A stretch of 64,000 bases of DNA from Ruegeria sp. AD91A (GCF_003443535.1 NZ_CP031946.1:3413001-3477000), one strand, 5' to 3'; counted from the stretch's first letter, positions 35,666 to 53,504 are shown. Notes: generated from the letters alone by a model not told the origin. Program-made: numbers and translations.

Positions 35666-37843
35666 ATGACGGCTCAGCTTTCATCCGGTACAGCAGCCTG
35701 CCCGGGCTGCCTTGCGGCCCCGGCAGAACCGGCCCGGCCCGTACCGGAGGATGTACAGATCGCTTTGTCGCTGCCGGGCATTCATTGCTCGGCCTGTATC
35801 GCGACGGTCGAGCGTGAACTGAACGCGCACCCCGGCGTCGAAGATGCCCGGGTGAATCTGACGCTCAAACGCGCGATGATAAAAGCCACGCCGGAAACGC
35901 GCGCAAGCGATCTGATCCCGGTGCTTGAACAGGCGGGATTCGAAGCACATGAGCTTGATCCGGGGGTTTTGTCCGCAACGCAGACGGACAAGGCCGGTCG
36001 TGATCTTCTGATGCGCCTGGCCGTGGCCGGGTTTGCATCCATGAACGTGATGTTGCTGTCGGTTTCGGTCTGGTCCGGTGCGACGGATGCAACGCGGGAC
36101 ATGTTCCACTGGATTTCAGCGGCCATTGCGCTGCCGGCCATTGCGTTCTCGGCCCAGCCGTTCTTTGTCAATGCTTGGAGCGCCCTGCGCGTGCGACGGC
36201 TGAATATGGATGTACCGATTGTACTGGCGATCCTGTTGGCGCTGATCACATCGCTGTGGGAAACCGCGTTGAGCGGCGAGCATGCCTATTTCGACGCTGC
36301 TCTGACATTGACCTTCTTTCTGCTGGCGGGACGGTATCTTGATTACCGTACCCGTGCTGCGGCGCGATCAGCGGCCGAGGAATTGACAGCGTTGGAAGTT
36401 CCCCGCGCCATTCGTGTGGTCGATGGGGCCGAAGACGAGGTTCCCGTTGCCGAGTTGCATGTCGGAGATCTGGTCCTTGTGCGACCGGGTGGGCGCATGC
36501 CGGTGGACGGCCAGATCGTGTCGGGCCAGTCCGAACTGGATCGATCCCTTCTGACAGGCGAGACGGTGCCAGTCTTTGCCGAAGCCGGGCAGGTTGTGAG
36601 CGCGGGTGAAGTCAACCTGACGGGTCCGTTGACAATCCGGGCAACGGCGGTCGGGGAAGACACGTCGCTCCATCGCATGGCTGATCTTGTAGCCATCGCC
36701 GAGTCTGGCCGGTCCCGCTATACCTCGTTGGCCGACAAGGCCGCCAAGCTCTATGCGCCCGGGGTTCATATTCTGTCGGCGCTCAGCTTTGTTGGGTGGT
36801 ACATCTATTCCGGTGACTTGCGCACGGCACTGAACATCGCGGCGGCTGTTCTGATTATTACCTGCCCCTGCGCGTTGGGTTTGGCCGTGCCAGCGGTAAC
36901 AACGGCCGCGTCGGGTCGGTTGTTCCGCAAGGGAATGCTGATCAAGCACGCCACTGCACTGGAGCGGTTGTCCGAAGCCGACACAGTTGTATTCGACAAG
37001 ACGGGCACCCTGACATCCGGCGTACCGGAACTGGTCAATCTGGCAGACCATGCCCGCGCCAAGGTCGAGGTCGCTCTGGCGCTGGCCGAGGCTTCTGCGC
37101 ATCCCTTGTCCGTGTCATTGGCAAAAGCGGCGCGTGCGGCAGGGATCAAACCAGCAAGTGTTCGAGGAATAGCCGAGGTTCCCGGCTATGGCACCGAGGG
37201 CGAGTTCCGTGGCCAACGTGTTCGTCTGGGTCGGGCGGCCTGGGTCGGCGCGGATCAGGGCACCAATACTTCGGCCTGGCTGGCAATCGGCGAAGACGCA
37301 CCCGTGGCCTTCCGATTCTCGGACGCCTTGCGCCCGGGCGCCGCTGAGGCGGTAGATGCGCTGCGCGCTTCGGGCAAGCAGGTGCTTCTGATTTCAGGAG
37401 ACTCGCAGGGGGCCGTGCGCGCATTGGCAGAAAAACTGGGGATCAGGGATTGGATTGCCGAGGCTTTGCCGCAGGACAAGGCAAGACGCATTCAGGATCT
37501 CAGCGATGAAGGTCACAAAGTTCTGATGGTTGGCGACGGGCTGAATGATACCGCTGCTTTGACGGCGGCGCATGTGTCGATCTCTCCGGCTTCCGCGCTG
37601 GATGCGGCACGGGTCGCGTCGGATATCGTACTGTTGGGCAATGATCTTTCGCCTATTGCGGATGCGTGCGACACGGCTGTCAAAGCCACCAGGCGCATTC
37701 GCGAAAACTTCCAGATCGCAACCGTTTACAACGTGATCGCTGTTCCTCTGGCCGTGATGGGACTGGCGACACCGCTGATCGCGGCCTTGGCGATGTCGAC
37801 CTCGTCCATTACCGTGTCCCTGAACGCCCTGCGGCTGAGGTAA
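35666..37843 (+). CDS. ccoI: Copper-translocating P1B-type ATPase CcoI (FixI)
   Basis: 725 residues. An N-terminal cysteine pair (CPGCLAAPAEP) precedes an HMA domain with GIHCSACIATVERE. The membrane ion-binding motif CPCALGLAVP, the phosphorylation loop VFDKTGTLTSG, SAHPLSV, the phosphatase motif LLTGETVP and the hinge VGDGLNDTAAL are all intact. CcoI exports copper to the periplasm for the cbb3 CuB centre rather than for detoxification. Third gene of ccoGHIS. Confidence 0.95.
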   Translation: MTAQLSSGTAACPGCLAAPAEPARPVPEDVQIALSLPGIHCSACIATVERELNAHPGVEDARVNLTLKRAMIKATPETRASDLIPVLEQAGFEAHELDPGVLSATQTDKAGRDLLMRLAVAGFASMNVMLLSVSVWSGATDATRDMFHWISAAIALPAIAFSAQPFFVNAWSALRVRRLNMDVPIVLAILLALITSLWETALSGEHAYFDAALTLTFFLLAGRYLDYRTRAAARSAAEELTALEVPRAIRVVDGAEDEVPVAELHVGDLVLVRPGGRMPVDGQIVSGQSELDRSLLTGETVPVFAEAGQVVSAGEVNLTGPLTIRATAVGEDTSLHRMADLVAIAESGRSRYTSLADKAAKLYAPGVHILSALSFVGWYIYSGDLRTALNIAAAVLIITCPCALGLAVPAVTTAASGRLFRKGMLIKHATALERLSEADTVVFDKTGTLTSGVPELVNLADHARAKVEVALALAEASAHPLSVSLAKAARAAGIKPASVRGIAEVPGYGTEGEFRGQRVRLGRAAWVGADQGTNTSAWLAIGEDAPVAFRFSDALRPGAAEAVDALRASGKQVLLISGDSQGAVRALAEKLGIRDWIAEALPQDKARRIQDLSDEGHKVLMVGDGLNDTAALTAAHVSISPASALDAARVASDIVLLGNDLSPIADACDTAVKATRRIRENFQIATVYNVIAVPLAVMGLATPLIAALAMSTSSITVSLNALRLR

Positions 37844-37848
37844 CCTGA

Positions 37849-38007
37849 ATGGAAGTGCTTGCCTATCTGATCCCGATTTCCCTGTTCCTGGGGGGCGTTG
37901 GTCTTGCCGCCTTTGTCTATACCGTTCGTTCGAACCAGTACGAAGACCCCGAAGGCGACGCGCGCCGGATCCTGAGCGACGAATGGGATGACAAACCCAA
38001 ACCCTGA
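37849..38007 (+). CDS. ccoS: cbb3 oxidase maturation protein CcoS
   Basis: 52 residues: MEVLAYLIPISLFLGGVGLA begins a single helix, followed by AFVYTVRSNQYEDPEGDARR and a short charged tail ILSDEWDDKPKP. This is the classic CcoS layout (a helix, then QYDDxxGxxxRIL). It is needed for haem/CuB insertion. It lies 5 bp after ccoI and is too short for most gene finders to weigh alone. Confidence 0.95.
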   Translation: MEVLAYLIPISLFLGGVGLAAFVYTVRSNQYEDPEGDARRILSDEWDDKPKP

Positions 38008-38106
38008 ACGATTGCCCCATAGAGGCAGAGATGAACCAACTGCCCTTGAAATTGTCGCAATGCCCGGATATGTCCGGCCCATCCGCTAGCAGAGAGAAAA
38101 CGCCAA

Positions 38107-38304
38107 ATGGCCACTACCAATCCGATCCAGTTCATTCAGCAGGTCCGAGCCGAAGTCTCCAAGGTCGTCTGGCCGACCCGGCGCGAGGTGCTGTTGACCA
38201 CGGTAATGGTCTTTATCATGGCCGCGCTGACGGCTGTATTTTTCGCTTTGGTCGATCTGGGTATCCGGGGCGGCCTGCAACTGATCCTGGGCGCGTTCAG
38301 CTAA
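38107..38304 (+). CDS. secE: Preprotein translocase subunit SecE
   Basis: 65 residues with one membrane helix, the minimal Sec[21 protein letters not shown] is the conserved amphipathic helix with the WPTR signature, followed by [20 protein letters not shown] and a periplasmic end. The start ATG at 38107 follows an AGAGAGAAA SD. It precedes nusG as usual. No tRNA gene is seen upstream. Confidence 0.95.
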   Translation: MATTNPIQFIQQVRAEVSKVVWPTRREVLLTTVMVFIMAALTAVFFALVDLGIRGGLQLILGAFS

Positions 38305-38503
38305 GCAGTATCAGCGCGTTGATACGTCTCTGCCCCCTTGCGTCGCGCGCAATGTCAGAGTAGGTGACGCGGTACTATTCGGAATAGGCGTGTGGCGATT
38401 CGGGCTGCGCGCCGCTTTTTATTCCGGATGGCGTGACGAGATTTTAATGACGGGTGTGTCCGGTACGCGGGATACCTCGAAGACAAACAAGGACGACAGG
38501 TTC

Positions 38504-39037
38504 ATGGCGAAACGGTGGTACTCGGTCAGCGTTCTTTCGAATTTCGAAAAGAAGATCGCAGAGCAGATCCGCACGTCGGTGGCTGAACAGGGCCTTGAGG
38601 ACGATATCGACGAAGTGCTGGTGCCCACCGAAGAGGTGATCGAAGTGCGCCGGGGCAAGAAAGTCACGACCGAGCGCCGTTTCATGCCCGGTTACGTGCT
38701 GGTACATATGGAAATGTCGGATCAGGGCTATCACCTGATCAACTCGATCAACCGCGTCACCGGTTTCCTGGGCCCTCAGGGGCGTCCGATGCCGATGCGC
38801 GATGCTGAGGTCAATCAAATCCTCAACCGTGTTCAGGAAGGTGAAGAAGCGCCCAAGCTGATGATCAGCTTCGAGGTTGGTGAAAAGGTCAAAGTCAACG
38901 ACGGCCCGTTCGAGGATTTCGACGGCATGGTCGAAGGCGTGGATGACGAAAACCAGAAACTGAAGGTCTCGGTCTCGATCTTTGGTCGGGAAACCCCGGT
39001 CGAGCTGGACTTTACGCAGGTTACGAAGCAGGGCTGA
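38504..39037 (+). CDS. nusG: Transcription termination/antitermination factor NusG
   Basis: 177 residues from ATG at 38504. The NGN domain begins [20 protein letters not shown] and contains [20 protein letters not shown] and [15 protein letters not shown]. The C-terminal KOW domain reads [20 protein letters not shown] and ends in [11 protein letters not shown]. It binds RNA polymerase (rpoB/rpoC downstream) and Rho or S10. A terminator follows. Confidence 0.97.
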   Translation: MAKRWYSVSVLSNFEKKIAEQIRTSVAEQGLEDDIDEVLVPTEEVIEVRRGKKVTTERRFMPGYVLVHMEMSDQGYHLINSINRVTGFLGPQGRPMPMRDAEVNQILNRVQEGEEAPKLMISFEVGEKVKVNDGPFEDFDGMVEGVDDENQKLKVSVSIFGRETPVELDFTQVTKQG

Positions 39038-39059
39038 GGAAACTCTCCTCGAGAATTGA

Positions 39060-39096
39060 AACGCCGCGATGCCAAGGGTAACGCGGCGTTTTTGTT
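39060..39096 (+). terminator. Intrinsic terminator of secE-nusG
   Basis: AACGCCGCG (39060-39068) pairs with CGCGGCGTT (39082-39090), followed by a T-rich run. Confidence 0.9.
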
Positions 39097-39122
39097 TAGG
39101 TATTCGCTGAAAACGTATCGAC

Positions 39123-40352
39123 CTATTGTGCTTGAACCATAGCCGCGCGCAAAAGTTGCGGTCTGTCGGTCTGGGACGGCAGGAACACGGCTTGCGATCC
39201 GGCATCCAGCGCCGAAAGGCTCGCGTCATACCACTGCATCGCAAGGTCGCGGCGCTCCTGCACGCCGAAACCTTCGCGCAGATGGTGGCCAATCAGTTCG
39301 CCGTAGGCGGGTTCACCCATTGCGACCAGCATCAGAGCAGACCCAAGAGCGGCATCCATGTTGTCCTGACGGTAGCCAATCGCCAGACAGACCTTGCTTG
39401 TTGCGGCAAGATCTTGGGGGCTGAGCCCGGAGTCCAGCGCCAGCTTGCGCATCTGGGTTTCAGCCTCGGTTTTCGAGTTGATCGACAGAGCGTCAACTTG
39501 TGGAGCCACCATTTCACCATAAGAGTCGCATTGGGCGCTAACCTGATCCGGCGTCAGTCCCTGGATATCCTGAATCAGATCTTCACCGCGTGCCATCGCG
39601 TAACTGCGGGCAAGGCAGAACTGCTCGCTGAGCGCAAAGTCGGGATCGGACATGTTCGACAGGGTTGTATAGCCGCCATTGGTCGATGTTTGCAGCATGA
39701 CTCCGCTGCAGCGATTGGCCAGTGACGGGCCTCCGGTACCGCCTGAAAACAGGCTCGGCAGGCTTGCAGACGCTGTTTCAGTGGTCTCGGGTTCGGGTTC
39801 CTGCGGTGTCGTAACCGGGACAGGTTGTACCGGCACGGTTTGTGCCGGGGCCTGAGGGGCAGCAGCCAGAGCAGAGCCCGTGTGCACCTGACGGCGATAC
39901 GCCATCAGCAGCGGTTGGCCCGAAAGCTGAGTGGCCGACTGCCCACCGCTTGTGGCCCAATAGTAGGCCTGCATCAAAAAGTCGGACTGATAGGGCTGAA
40001 AATCATAGCCGTTCACAGGATAGCCCATCGAGGCCTGATAGCGTTCGATTGCGGACCGGGTGCCACGACCGACCTGGCCATCGACCCTTCCTGCATTGTA
40101 TCCGAAGTAATTGAGCGCGGTCTGGGTTTGCGCGCCCTGTGAAGTCGATGGGATGCCCGACCGGTAAGTTCGATTTGATGTGGTCGTTCTCTGAGACTTT
40201 TTCTTCTGTTGGTCCTTGCCAATCGCGTAGCCAACGATTCCGCCGACGACGGCGCCGCCGAGGAATTCACCAGCGTCCGCCCGCGCTGTCTGAGGGGCAG
40301 CTGCAGCAAGAGAAAAGGCGATGCCAAGAGTTAAAACTAAACGAAGTATCAT
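39123..40352 (-). CDS. Secreted protein with peptidoglycan-binding domain
   Basis: 409 residues from ATG at 40352, with GGAGG in place. A signal peptide (LVLTLGIAFSLAAAAPQTAR) is followed by a glycine-zipper-like stretch (GEFLGGAVVGGIVGYAIGKD) and a basic segment (QQKKKSQRTTTSNRTYRSG). Next comes a PG_binding_1-like domain (QTALNYFGYNAGRVDGQVGR with GTRSAIERYQASMGYP), then a Pro/Gln/Glu-rich linker (about 175-210) and a helical C-terminal domain with cysteines (LANRCSGVML, EQFCLARSYA, SAQCDSYGEM, SKVCLAIGYR). The end is LLRAAMVQAQ. The C-terminal domain is not recognised. It interrupts the nusG-rplK junction on the opposite strand. Confidence 0.78.
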   Translation of the reverse strand: MILRLVLTLGIAFSLAAAAPQTARADAGEFLGGAVVGGIVGYAIGKDQQKKKSQRTTTSNRTYRSGIPSTSQGAQTQTALNYFGYNAGRVDGQVGRGTRSAIERYQASMGYPVNGYDFQPYQSDFLMQAYYWATSGGQSATQLSGQPLLMAYRRQVHTGSALAAAPQAPAQTVPVQPVPVTTPQEPEPETTETASASLPSLFSGGTGGPSLANRCSGVMLQTSTNGGYTTLSNMSDPDFALSEQFCLARSYAMARGEDLIQDIQGLTPDQVSAQCDSYGEMVAPQVDALSINSKTEAETQMRKLALDSGLSPQDLAATSKVCLAIGYRQDNMDAALGSALMLVAMGEPAYGELIGHHLREGFGVQERRDLAMQWYDASLSALDAGSQAVFLPSQTDRPQLLRAAMVQAQ

Positions 40353-40734
40353 AATTAACCTCCACCAAAATTCACTAATTTTTCGAAGTATAACACGGCC
40401 ACGCGCTTTGTGGTGATGCAAGCACCAAAATCCCGATTGATGAGCGACTGATTTGTGGTTTTCGCCGTTTTTTTAAAATGTTAGTGGCACTCACAATTGC
40501 ACTGCCAGTGGCCTACAATCTTTTAGGCGGCGAATAACCTTCCTGGTTTTGATTCGGTATATCCAGATTGCAGCGCCAACCACTTGTCATCTCTACTGAT
40601 CCCCTGTAAACGCCGCCTCTATCGTCTTCGGGCGAGATTCTCTCGTGGGAGGTTGCAGGGATCGCGATCCCGGATCGGACCACGCAACATAATCTGGGTG
40701 GGACGCGTTTCACCTAAGTTGAAAGGAAAACCAA
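40353..40734. other. rplK leader and intergenic region
   Basis: 382 bp between the divergent PG-binding-domain gene and rplK. It should hold both promoters, but I find no pair of -35/-10 boxes good enough to call. A TACAAT at 40514-40519 is a possible -10 for rplK with a poor -35. Confidence 0.4.
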
Positions 40735-41184
40735 ATGGCCAAGAAGCTTGCTGGTACAATGAAACTGCAGGTTCCTGCAGGACAGGCGAACCCGTCGCCG
40801 CCAGTTGGTCCGGCGCTGGGTCAGCGCGGCATCAACATCATGGAATTCTGCAAGGCGTTCAACGCCAAGACCGCAGACATGGAGCAAGGCGCGCCTTGCC
40901 CGACCGTGATCACCTATTATCAGGACAAGTCCTTCACCATGGACATCAAGACGCCGCCCGCGTCTTATTACCTGAAAAAAGCGGCTGGCCTGAAGCCGGT
41001 TGGCAAGCGGAACCGCCCTCGTGGTGCGGAAAACCCAGGTCGTGAGACCGTGGCAACCGTGACCTCGAAGCAGGTTCGCGAAATCGCCGAAGCCAAAATG
41101 AAAGATCTGAACGCCACCGACATCGAAGGCGCAATGCAGATCATCCTGGGCTCGGCCCGCTCTATGGGCATCGAGGTGAAGTAA
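40735..41184 (+). CDS. rplK: 50S ribosomal protein L11
   Basis: 149 residues, usual length. [20 protein letters not shown] and [14 protein letters not shown] form the N-terminal domain that contacts EF-G and the thiostrepton site; [20 protein letters not shown] lies in the rRNA-binding C-terminal domain. Starts with a GAAAGGA SD. rplA follows after 1 bp. Confidence 0.97.
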   Translation: MAKKLAGTMKLQVPAGQANPSPPVGPALGQRGINIMEFCKAFNAKTADMEQGAPCPTVITYYQDKSFTMDIKTPPASYYLKKAAGLKPVGKRNRPRGAENPGRETVATVTSKQVREIAEAKMKDLNATDIEGAMQIILGSARSMGIEVK

Positions 41185-41185
41185 G

Positions 41186-41884
41186 ATGGCAAAACTCGGT
41201 AAACGTACCCGCACTGCGCGCGAAGCTGTCGCTGGCAAGGAAAACCTGTCGGTTGAAGAAGCGGTTGCCTTGGTCAAAGGCAACGCAACCTCGAAATTCG
41301 ACGAGACCATCGAAATCGCGATGAACCTGGGCGTTGACACCCGTCACGCGGACCAGATGGTTCGTGGCGTCGTTGGCCTGCCGAATGGCACAGGTAAAGC
41401 GATGCGCGTCGCCGTATTCGCACGTGGCCCCAAGGCGGACGAAGCGAAAGAAGCAGGCGCAGATATCGTCGGCGCAGAAGACCTGATGGAAACCATTCAG
41501 GGCGGCACCATCGAATTCGATCGCTGCATTGCAACCCCGGACATGATGCCGATCGTCGGCCGTCTGGGTAAAGTTCTGGGCCCCCGCAACTTGATGCCGA
41601 ACCCCAAGGTTGGCACCGTGACCATGGACGTGAAAGCCGCCGTGGAAGCAGCCAAAGGTGGTGAAGTTCAGTTCAAGGCGGAAAAAGGCGGCGTTGTTCA
41701 TGCCGGTGTTGGCAAAGCGTCGTTTGACGAAGCCAAGCTGGTCGAAAACGTCCGAGCGTTTGTCACGGCTGTTGCCAAGGCGAAACCGTCGGGCGCCAAG
41801 GGCACCTACATGAAAAAAATCGCGCTGAGCTCGACCATGGGTCCTGGCGTGACCGTTGATGTGGCGGAAGCCGCGGACGAATAA
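41186..41884 (+). CDS. rplA: 50S ribosomal protein L1
   Basis: 232 residues. [15 protein letters not shown] opens the protein; [26 protein letters not shown]-type [15 protein letters not shown] and the C-terminal [11 protein letters not shown] are conserved L1 motifs for 23S rRNA binding. In other bacteria L1 autoregulates the rplKA mRNA. A terminator-like hairpin follows, so rplKA is probably separate from rplJL here. Confidence 0.97.
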   Translation: MAKLGKRTRTAREAVAGKENLSVEEAVALVKGNATSKFDETIEIAMNLGVDTRHADQMVRGVVGLPNGTGKAMRVAVFARGPKADEAKEAGADIVGAEDLMETIQGGTIEFDRCIATPDMMPIVGRLGKVLGPRNLMPNPKVGTVTMDVKAAVEAAKGGEVQFKAEKGGVVHAGVGKASFDEAKLVENVRAFVTAVAKAKPSGAKGTYMKKIALSSTMGPGVTVDVAEAADE

Positions 41885-41910
41885 GCCCTAGATTTCCGAT
41901 TTGAAGAATT

Positions 41911-41947
41911 GATCCCGGGTGGTGCGAACTGTCCGGGATTTTCTTTT
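41911..41947 (+). terminator. Intrinsic terminator after rplA
   Basis: ATCCCGG (41912-41918) pairs with CCGGGAT (41933-41939), followed by TTTTCTTTT. Confidence 0.75.
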
Positions 41948-42013
41948 GCGGGGTTCGGTGCAAAAGTGGCCAGACATCCAATTCGGTGCTCGTCAAAAAA
42001 ACGGACCCTCGCC

Positions 42014-42772
42014 ATGGAAACCAAGCGCGTTCTCATTCAAAAATTTCTCAAGGGTCTGGAAACCGGTGACGCTATGGCGGCAGCGGTGGTCAATGAAGAC
42101 AAGTATATTCAGCACAATCCTCAAACCCACGAAGGCAGTGAAGGTATTGCGGAATTGTTCGCGCGACTGTCAAAAACCTCGCCTAGGGTCACATTCAAAC
42201 GGGTTTTCGAAGATGGCGATTTTGCCTTTGCGCATATCGAGTACGATTTCAGCAGTCTGCGCGCAGCGTTCGAGGTGTTTAGGTTCGAAGATGGAAAAGC
42301 CGTAGAGCATTGGGACAACATTCAGCCTTTGCGTGGTCCAAACCTCTCGGGGCGTGGAATGCAGGACGGCCACACTGAAATAGCGGATTTGGAGAAGACC
42401 GAAGAAAACCGGTCAACCAGCCGTGTGTTTGTCACGGAGGTCCTTATCGAGCGTCGGTTCAATAGGTTGGCAGAATTTGTGGCCGAAGACCTGAAACAGC
42501 ACCATCCGGAAATGGCTGACGGCATCTCGGCACTCAAGAGCGTGTTGGAAGGTCGAAGCGCAAGCAATCTGGTGTTTGCTTACGAAACGTCGCACAGGGT
42601 TTTAGCCGAGGGCAATTTCGTTCTGTGTGTGTGCGAAGGCCAGAGAAATGGGGTGCATTCAAGCTTTTATGATTTGTATCGGTGGGACGATGATCGAATT
42701 GTTGAGCACTGGAGCACGATCGAAGAGATCCCGCCGCGCGAAGAATGGAAAAACGATAACGGAAAGTTCTGA
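42014..42772 (+). CDS. Protein with two SnoaL-like (NTF2-fold) domains
   Basis: 252 residues from ATG at 42014 (METKRVLIQKFLKGLETGDA); the frame opens earlier but that part would overlap the rplA terminator. Two similar halves can be seen. The first has YIQHNPQTHEGSEGIAELFA, RVTFKRVFEDGDFAFAHIEY and FRFEDGKAVEHWDNIQPLRG. The second has LKQHHPEMADGISALKSVLE, HRVLAEGNFVLCVCEGQRNG and YRWDDDRIVEHWSTIEEIPP. The Q/K-HxP, the gap and the EHWD motif mark SnoaL-like polyketide-cyclase/aldol-fold domains. Function is unknown. It lies between rplA and rplJ, an unusual place, with no clear Shine-Dalgarno sequence. Confidence 0.8.
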   Translation: METKRVLIQKFLKGLETGDAMAAAVVNEDKYIQHNPQTHEGSEGIAELFARLSKTSPRVTFKRVFEDGDFAFAHIEYDFSSLRAAFEVFRFEDGKAVEHWDNIQPLRGPNLSGRGMQDGHTEIADLEKTEENRSTSRVFVTEVLIERRFNRLAEFVAEDLKQHHPEMADGISALKSVLEGRSASNLVFAYETSHRVLAEGNFVLCVCEGQRNGVHSSFYDLYRWDDDRIVEHWSTIEEIPPREEWKNDNGKF

Positions 42773-42829
42773 CGCCACGTGGTCGGAGTTTGGGCGGTTT
42801 TTTGATCCGCTTTAGGTGCAATTTACCCC

Positions 42830-42858
42830 TTGGAAACCCCCTTTTTCTGCCCTAATAA
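42830..42858 (+). promoter_or_regulatory. Candidate promoter of rplJL-rpoBC
   Basis: TTGGAA (42830-42835), 17-bp spacer, TAATAA (42853-42858), about 240 bp before rplJ. It gives rplJ an own promoter downstream of the SnoaL-like gene. Confidence 0.6.
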
Positions 42859-42867
42859 GACCTGCGG

Positions 42868-42899
42868 AACAAAGCGTGCGATTCGTCGTGCGCTTTGTT
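42868..42899 (+). other. Stem-loop in the rplJ leader
   Basis: AACAAAGCG (42868-42876) pairs with CGCTTTGTT (42891-42899), followed by TTGTTTCG. It sits at the start of the predicted rplJ leader RNA. It may be part of the L10-binding leader or an early attenuator; alternatively it terminates the upstream gene. Confidence 0.45.
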
Positions 42900-43096
42900 T
42901 TGTTTCGTCCAAGACGGTGGGTGGGTCCATTCGGCCCCTTAATTCCCTGCCTGAGACGGGTAAGACCAAAGAATTCTGGGGGTCCCACCCTCGGGCGCAT
43001 TTTGGCCAATCCCGTAACAACGGACCTGAACGCCGGAGCGAAAGCTGCGGCAAATATGAGCCGGGGTGAGATATCGCCCCAAACTTGGAGAGAACT

Positions 43097-43615
43097 GTGG
43101 ATAGAGCCCAGAAAGAGAAAGTGGTCGAGGAACTCGGCCAAATCTTCGAAAGCTCTGGCGTCGTAGTGGTATCCCACTACGCCGGTCTGACAGTTGCCGA
43201 GATGCAGGACCTTCGCGCACGTGCTCGTGACGCGGGAGGTGCCGTGCGTGTTGCCAAGAACAGGCTCGCCAAAATCGCCCTTGAGGGTAAGCCGTGTGAA
43301 AGCATGGCCGACCTGCTGACAGGGATGACCGTTCTGACCTATTCCGAAGACCCCGTGGCGGCAGCCAAGGTGGCCGAGGACTTCGCCAAGGATAACAAGA
43401 ATTTTGAGATTCTTGGTGGTGCAATGGGTGAGAACGCTCTGGACCGCAAAGGCGTCGAAACAGTTTCGAAAATGCCGTCTCGCGAGGAGCTTATTGCTTC
43501 GATCGTGGGCTGCATTGGCGCACCTGCTTCGAACATCGCCGGCGCGATTGGCGCACCTGCAAGCAACATCGCAAGCATCCTTTCCACCATCGAAGAGAAG
43601 GCGGAAGCTGCGTAA
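43097..43615 (+). CDS. rplJ: 50S ribosomal protein L10
   Basis: 172 residues from GTG at 43097 (reads [20 protein letters not shown]) with GGAGA 7 nt upstream; a TTG four codons earlier has no [22 protein letters not shown] and [13 protein letters not shown] are typical. The C-terminal helix ([20 protein letters not shown]) carries the L12 dimers. It forms the stalk with rplL and probably autoregulates through its leader. Confidence 0.95.
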   Translation: MDRAQKEKVVEELGQIFESSGVVVVSHYAGLTVAEMQDLRARARDAGGAVRVAKNRLAKIALEGKPCESMADLLTGMTVLTYSEDPVAAAKVAEDFAKDNKNFEILGGAMGENALDRKGVETVSKMPSREELIASIVGCIGAPASNIAGAIGAPASNIASILSTIEEKAEAA

Positions 43616-43694
43616 GCGGTTGGCACTGAATGATCTGCGTGGGGCAGATGCCCTGACGTTGGAACACACACTGTAAACGGAAAGAGCTGATAAA

Positions 43695-44069
43695 ATGGCT
43701 GATCTGAAAGCACTCGCAGAAAGCATCGTGGGTCTGACCCTGCTGGAAGCACAAGAACTGAAAACCATCCTCAAAGACGAATATGGCATCGAGCCCGCAG
43801 CAGGCGGCGCAGTTGTCATGGCAGCTGGTGGCGACGCCGGTGGCGCAGCTGAGGAAGAAAAAACCGAATTCGACGTCGTTCTGAAGAATGCCGGCGCTTC
43901 GAAAATCAACGTGATCAAAGAAGTTCGCGGCATCACCGGTCTTGGCCTGAAAGAAGCCAAAGAGCTGGTCGAAGCTGGCGGCAAGATCAAAGAAGGCGTG
44001 TCGAAAGACGAAGCCGAAGAAGTCAAAGGCAAGCTGGAAGCAGCTGGCGCCGAAGTCGAGCTGGCCTAA
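43695..44069 (+). CDS. rplL: 50S ribosomal protein L7/L12
   Basis: 124 residues. N-terminal dimer domain ([20 protein letters not shown]), Ala/Gly hinge ([14 protein letters not shown]) and the C-terminal factor-binding domain ([20 protein letters not shown]). It recruits EF-G and EF-Tu to the ribosome. 79 bp after rplJ. Confidence 0.97.
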   Translation: MADLKALAESIVGLTLLEAQELKTILKDEYGIEPAAGGAVVMAAGGDAGGAAEEEKTEFDVVLKNAGASKINVIKEVRGITGLGLKEAKELVEAGGKIKEGVSKDEAEEVKGKLEAAGAEVELA

Positions 44070-44108
44070 GCCATTCGACAGGTGCATCACTGATGCGCCG
44101 CAAGATTT

Positions 44109-44138
44109 GGCTGGATCCGGGGAAATCCGGGTCCAGCC
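44109..44138 (+). promoter_or_regulatory. rplL-rpoB intergenic hairpin, candidate attenuator/processing site
   Basis: GGCTGGATCCGG pairs with CCGGGTCCAGCC (one T-G wobble) around a 6-nt loop. No T run follows at once. The place matches the partial terminator and RNase processing region that lowers rpoBC relative to rplJL in other bacteria. Confidence 0.6.
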
Positions 44139-44320
44139 GAACCTGTCTCAGAAAGGGCCTCAGAACTTGGGGTGTTTTCTAAGACGCGGTTCGCGGATCG
44201 GGAGGCTGCCATTCGGGACGGTGGCCACGAATTGATCCGGACGTGTCCTCTCTAATGTGCAAGGCGCCGGGGCCCGACGGTGTCTTTGCCCGCTGAGAAC
44301 ATCGAAAGGTGACATCTGAC

Positions 44321-48454
<4,134 letters not shown>

Positions 48455-48503
48455 GGGCGGCAACGCCCCACACTCATCCCATCCCAATTTGTAAGGACGC
48501 AAA

Positions 48504-52745
<4,242 letters not shown>

Positions 52746-52762
52746 GCAGCGCCATTCAGAAC

Positions 52763-52798
52763 TAAAAAGGCCCCGCGAAATCGCGGGGCCTTTTTTTC
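52763..52798 (+). terminator. Intrinsic terminator of rpoBC
   Basis: AGGCCCCGCGA (52768-52778), AA, TCGCGGGGCCT (52781-52791) and a T run; the stem is preceded by A residues. Confidence 0.95.
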
Positions 52799-52931
52799 TG
52801 GCCGCACCAAAGTACGGAAATGTGAACCGAAGTGTCAGAACACGTCTATTGACCCAATTGCGCCATGCTTGTGGTTCTGCAATCAGTGAATTAGCGCTGT
52901 AATGTGTTTTCAGATAGTTTTGAGCTGACCC

Positions 52932-53414
52932 ATGGACATCAAAAACAATTCCTTCGAGGACCGGGTGGCGCGGATCAAACAGCGCTCGGAAGAAAACACA
53001 AGCAAGTCACCTTCGCCTGGTACCGAAAGTGTCTGGCAGCGCCTGAGTTATCCCGCTGCGTTTCTGGGGGCTTTTTTGCTGGGTATACTTGCGGTCTTCC
53101 TGTCTCGCTTCATTCAATATCAATCGGTTGGTATTCCGGTTCCCGGTCAGGTTGGTACGCAGGACTTCGTCAGCCTCGGCCTCGCAGGCGGGGCCTGTAT
53201 TATGGTGATGCTTTTTCTGAAAGGTAAACTACGAGAGTTTGCCGGGGCGCTCACGGTTGGCGCGTTGGTGACGACATTTACTTTTCACAACCTTGTGTGG
53301 CAATACCCGGTGTTTTTCGAACGTGCATACGGAGAGGACTGGGTGGATTTTGTCAAAGACACGACAGAGCCTTCCAGCTTGAACCTGTTTGGGACCATCC
53401 TCCCATTCGGTTGA
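52932..53414 (+). CDS. Integral membrane protein of unknown function
   Basis: 160 residues. A charged N-terminus (MDIKNNSFEDRVARIKQRSE) is followed by three hydrophobic helices: LSYPAAFLGAFLLGILAVFL, FVSLGLAGGACIMVMLFLKG and FAGALTVGALVTTFTFHNLV. The C-terminal part (VFFERAYGEDWVDFVKDTTE and LNLFGTILPFG) is short and soluble. I do not recognise the family. It follows the rpoBC terminator and precedes an EamA transporter. Confidence 0.65.
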   Translation: MDIKNNSFEDRVARIKQRSEENTSKSPSPGTESVWQRLSYPAAFLGAFLLGILAVFLSRFIQYQSVGIPVPGQVGTQDFVSLGLAGGACIMVMLFLKGKLREFAGALTVGALVTTFTFHNLVWQYPVFFERAYGEDWVDFVKDTTEPSSLNLFGTILPFG

Positions 53415-53504
53415 TGATCACGCTGTCGCATGGTGCGATATTGACATCCGGCTCAAGTCCTTGGCCAATGCGGGGCGATCAATAGCCCCGGAGCTTGAAA
53501 CAGC

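Noticed and set aside
38008..38106. tRNA-Trp gene before secE, as in many bacteria
   Set aside because: The 99-bp spacer has no cloverleaf or TTCGA-type T-loop.
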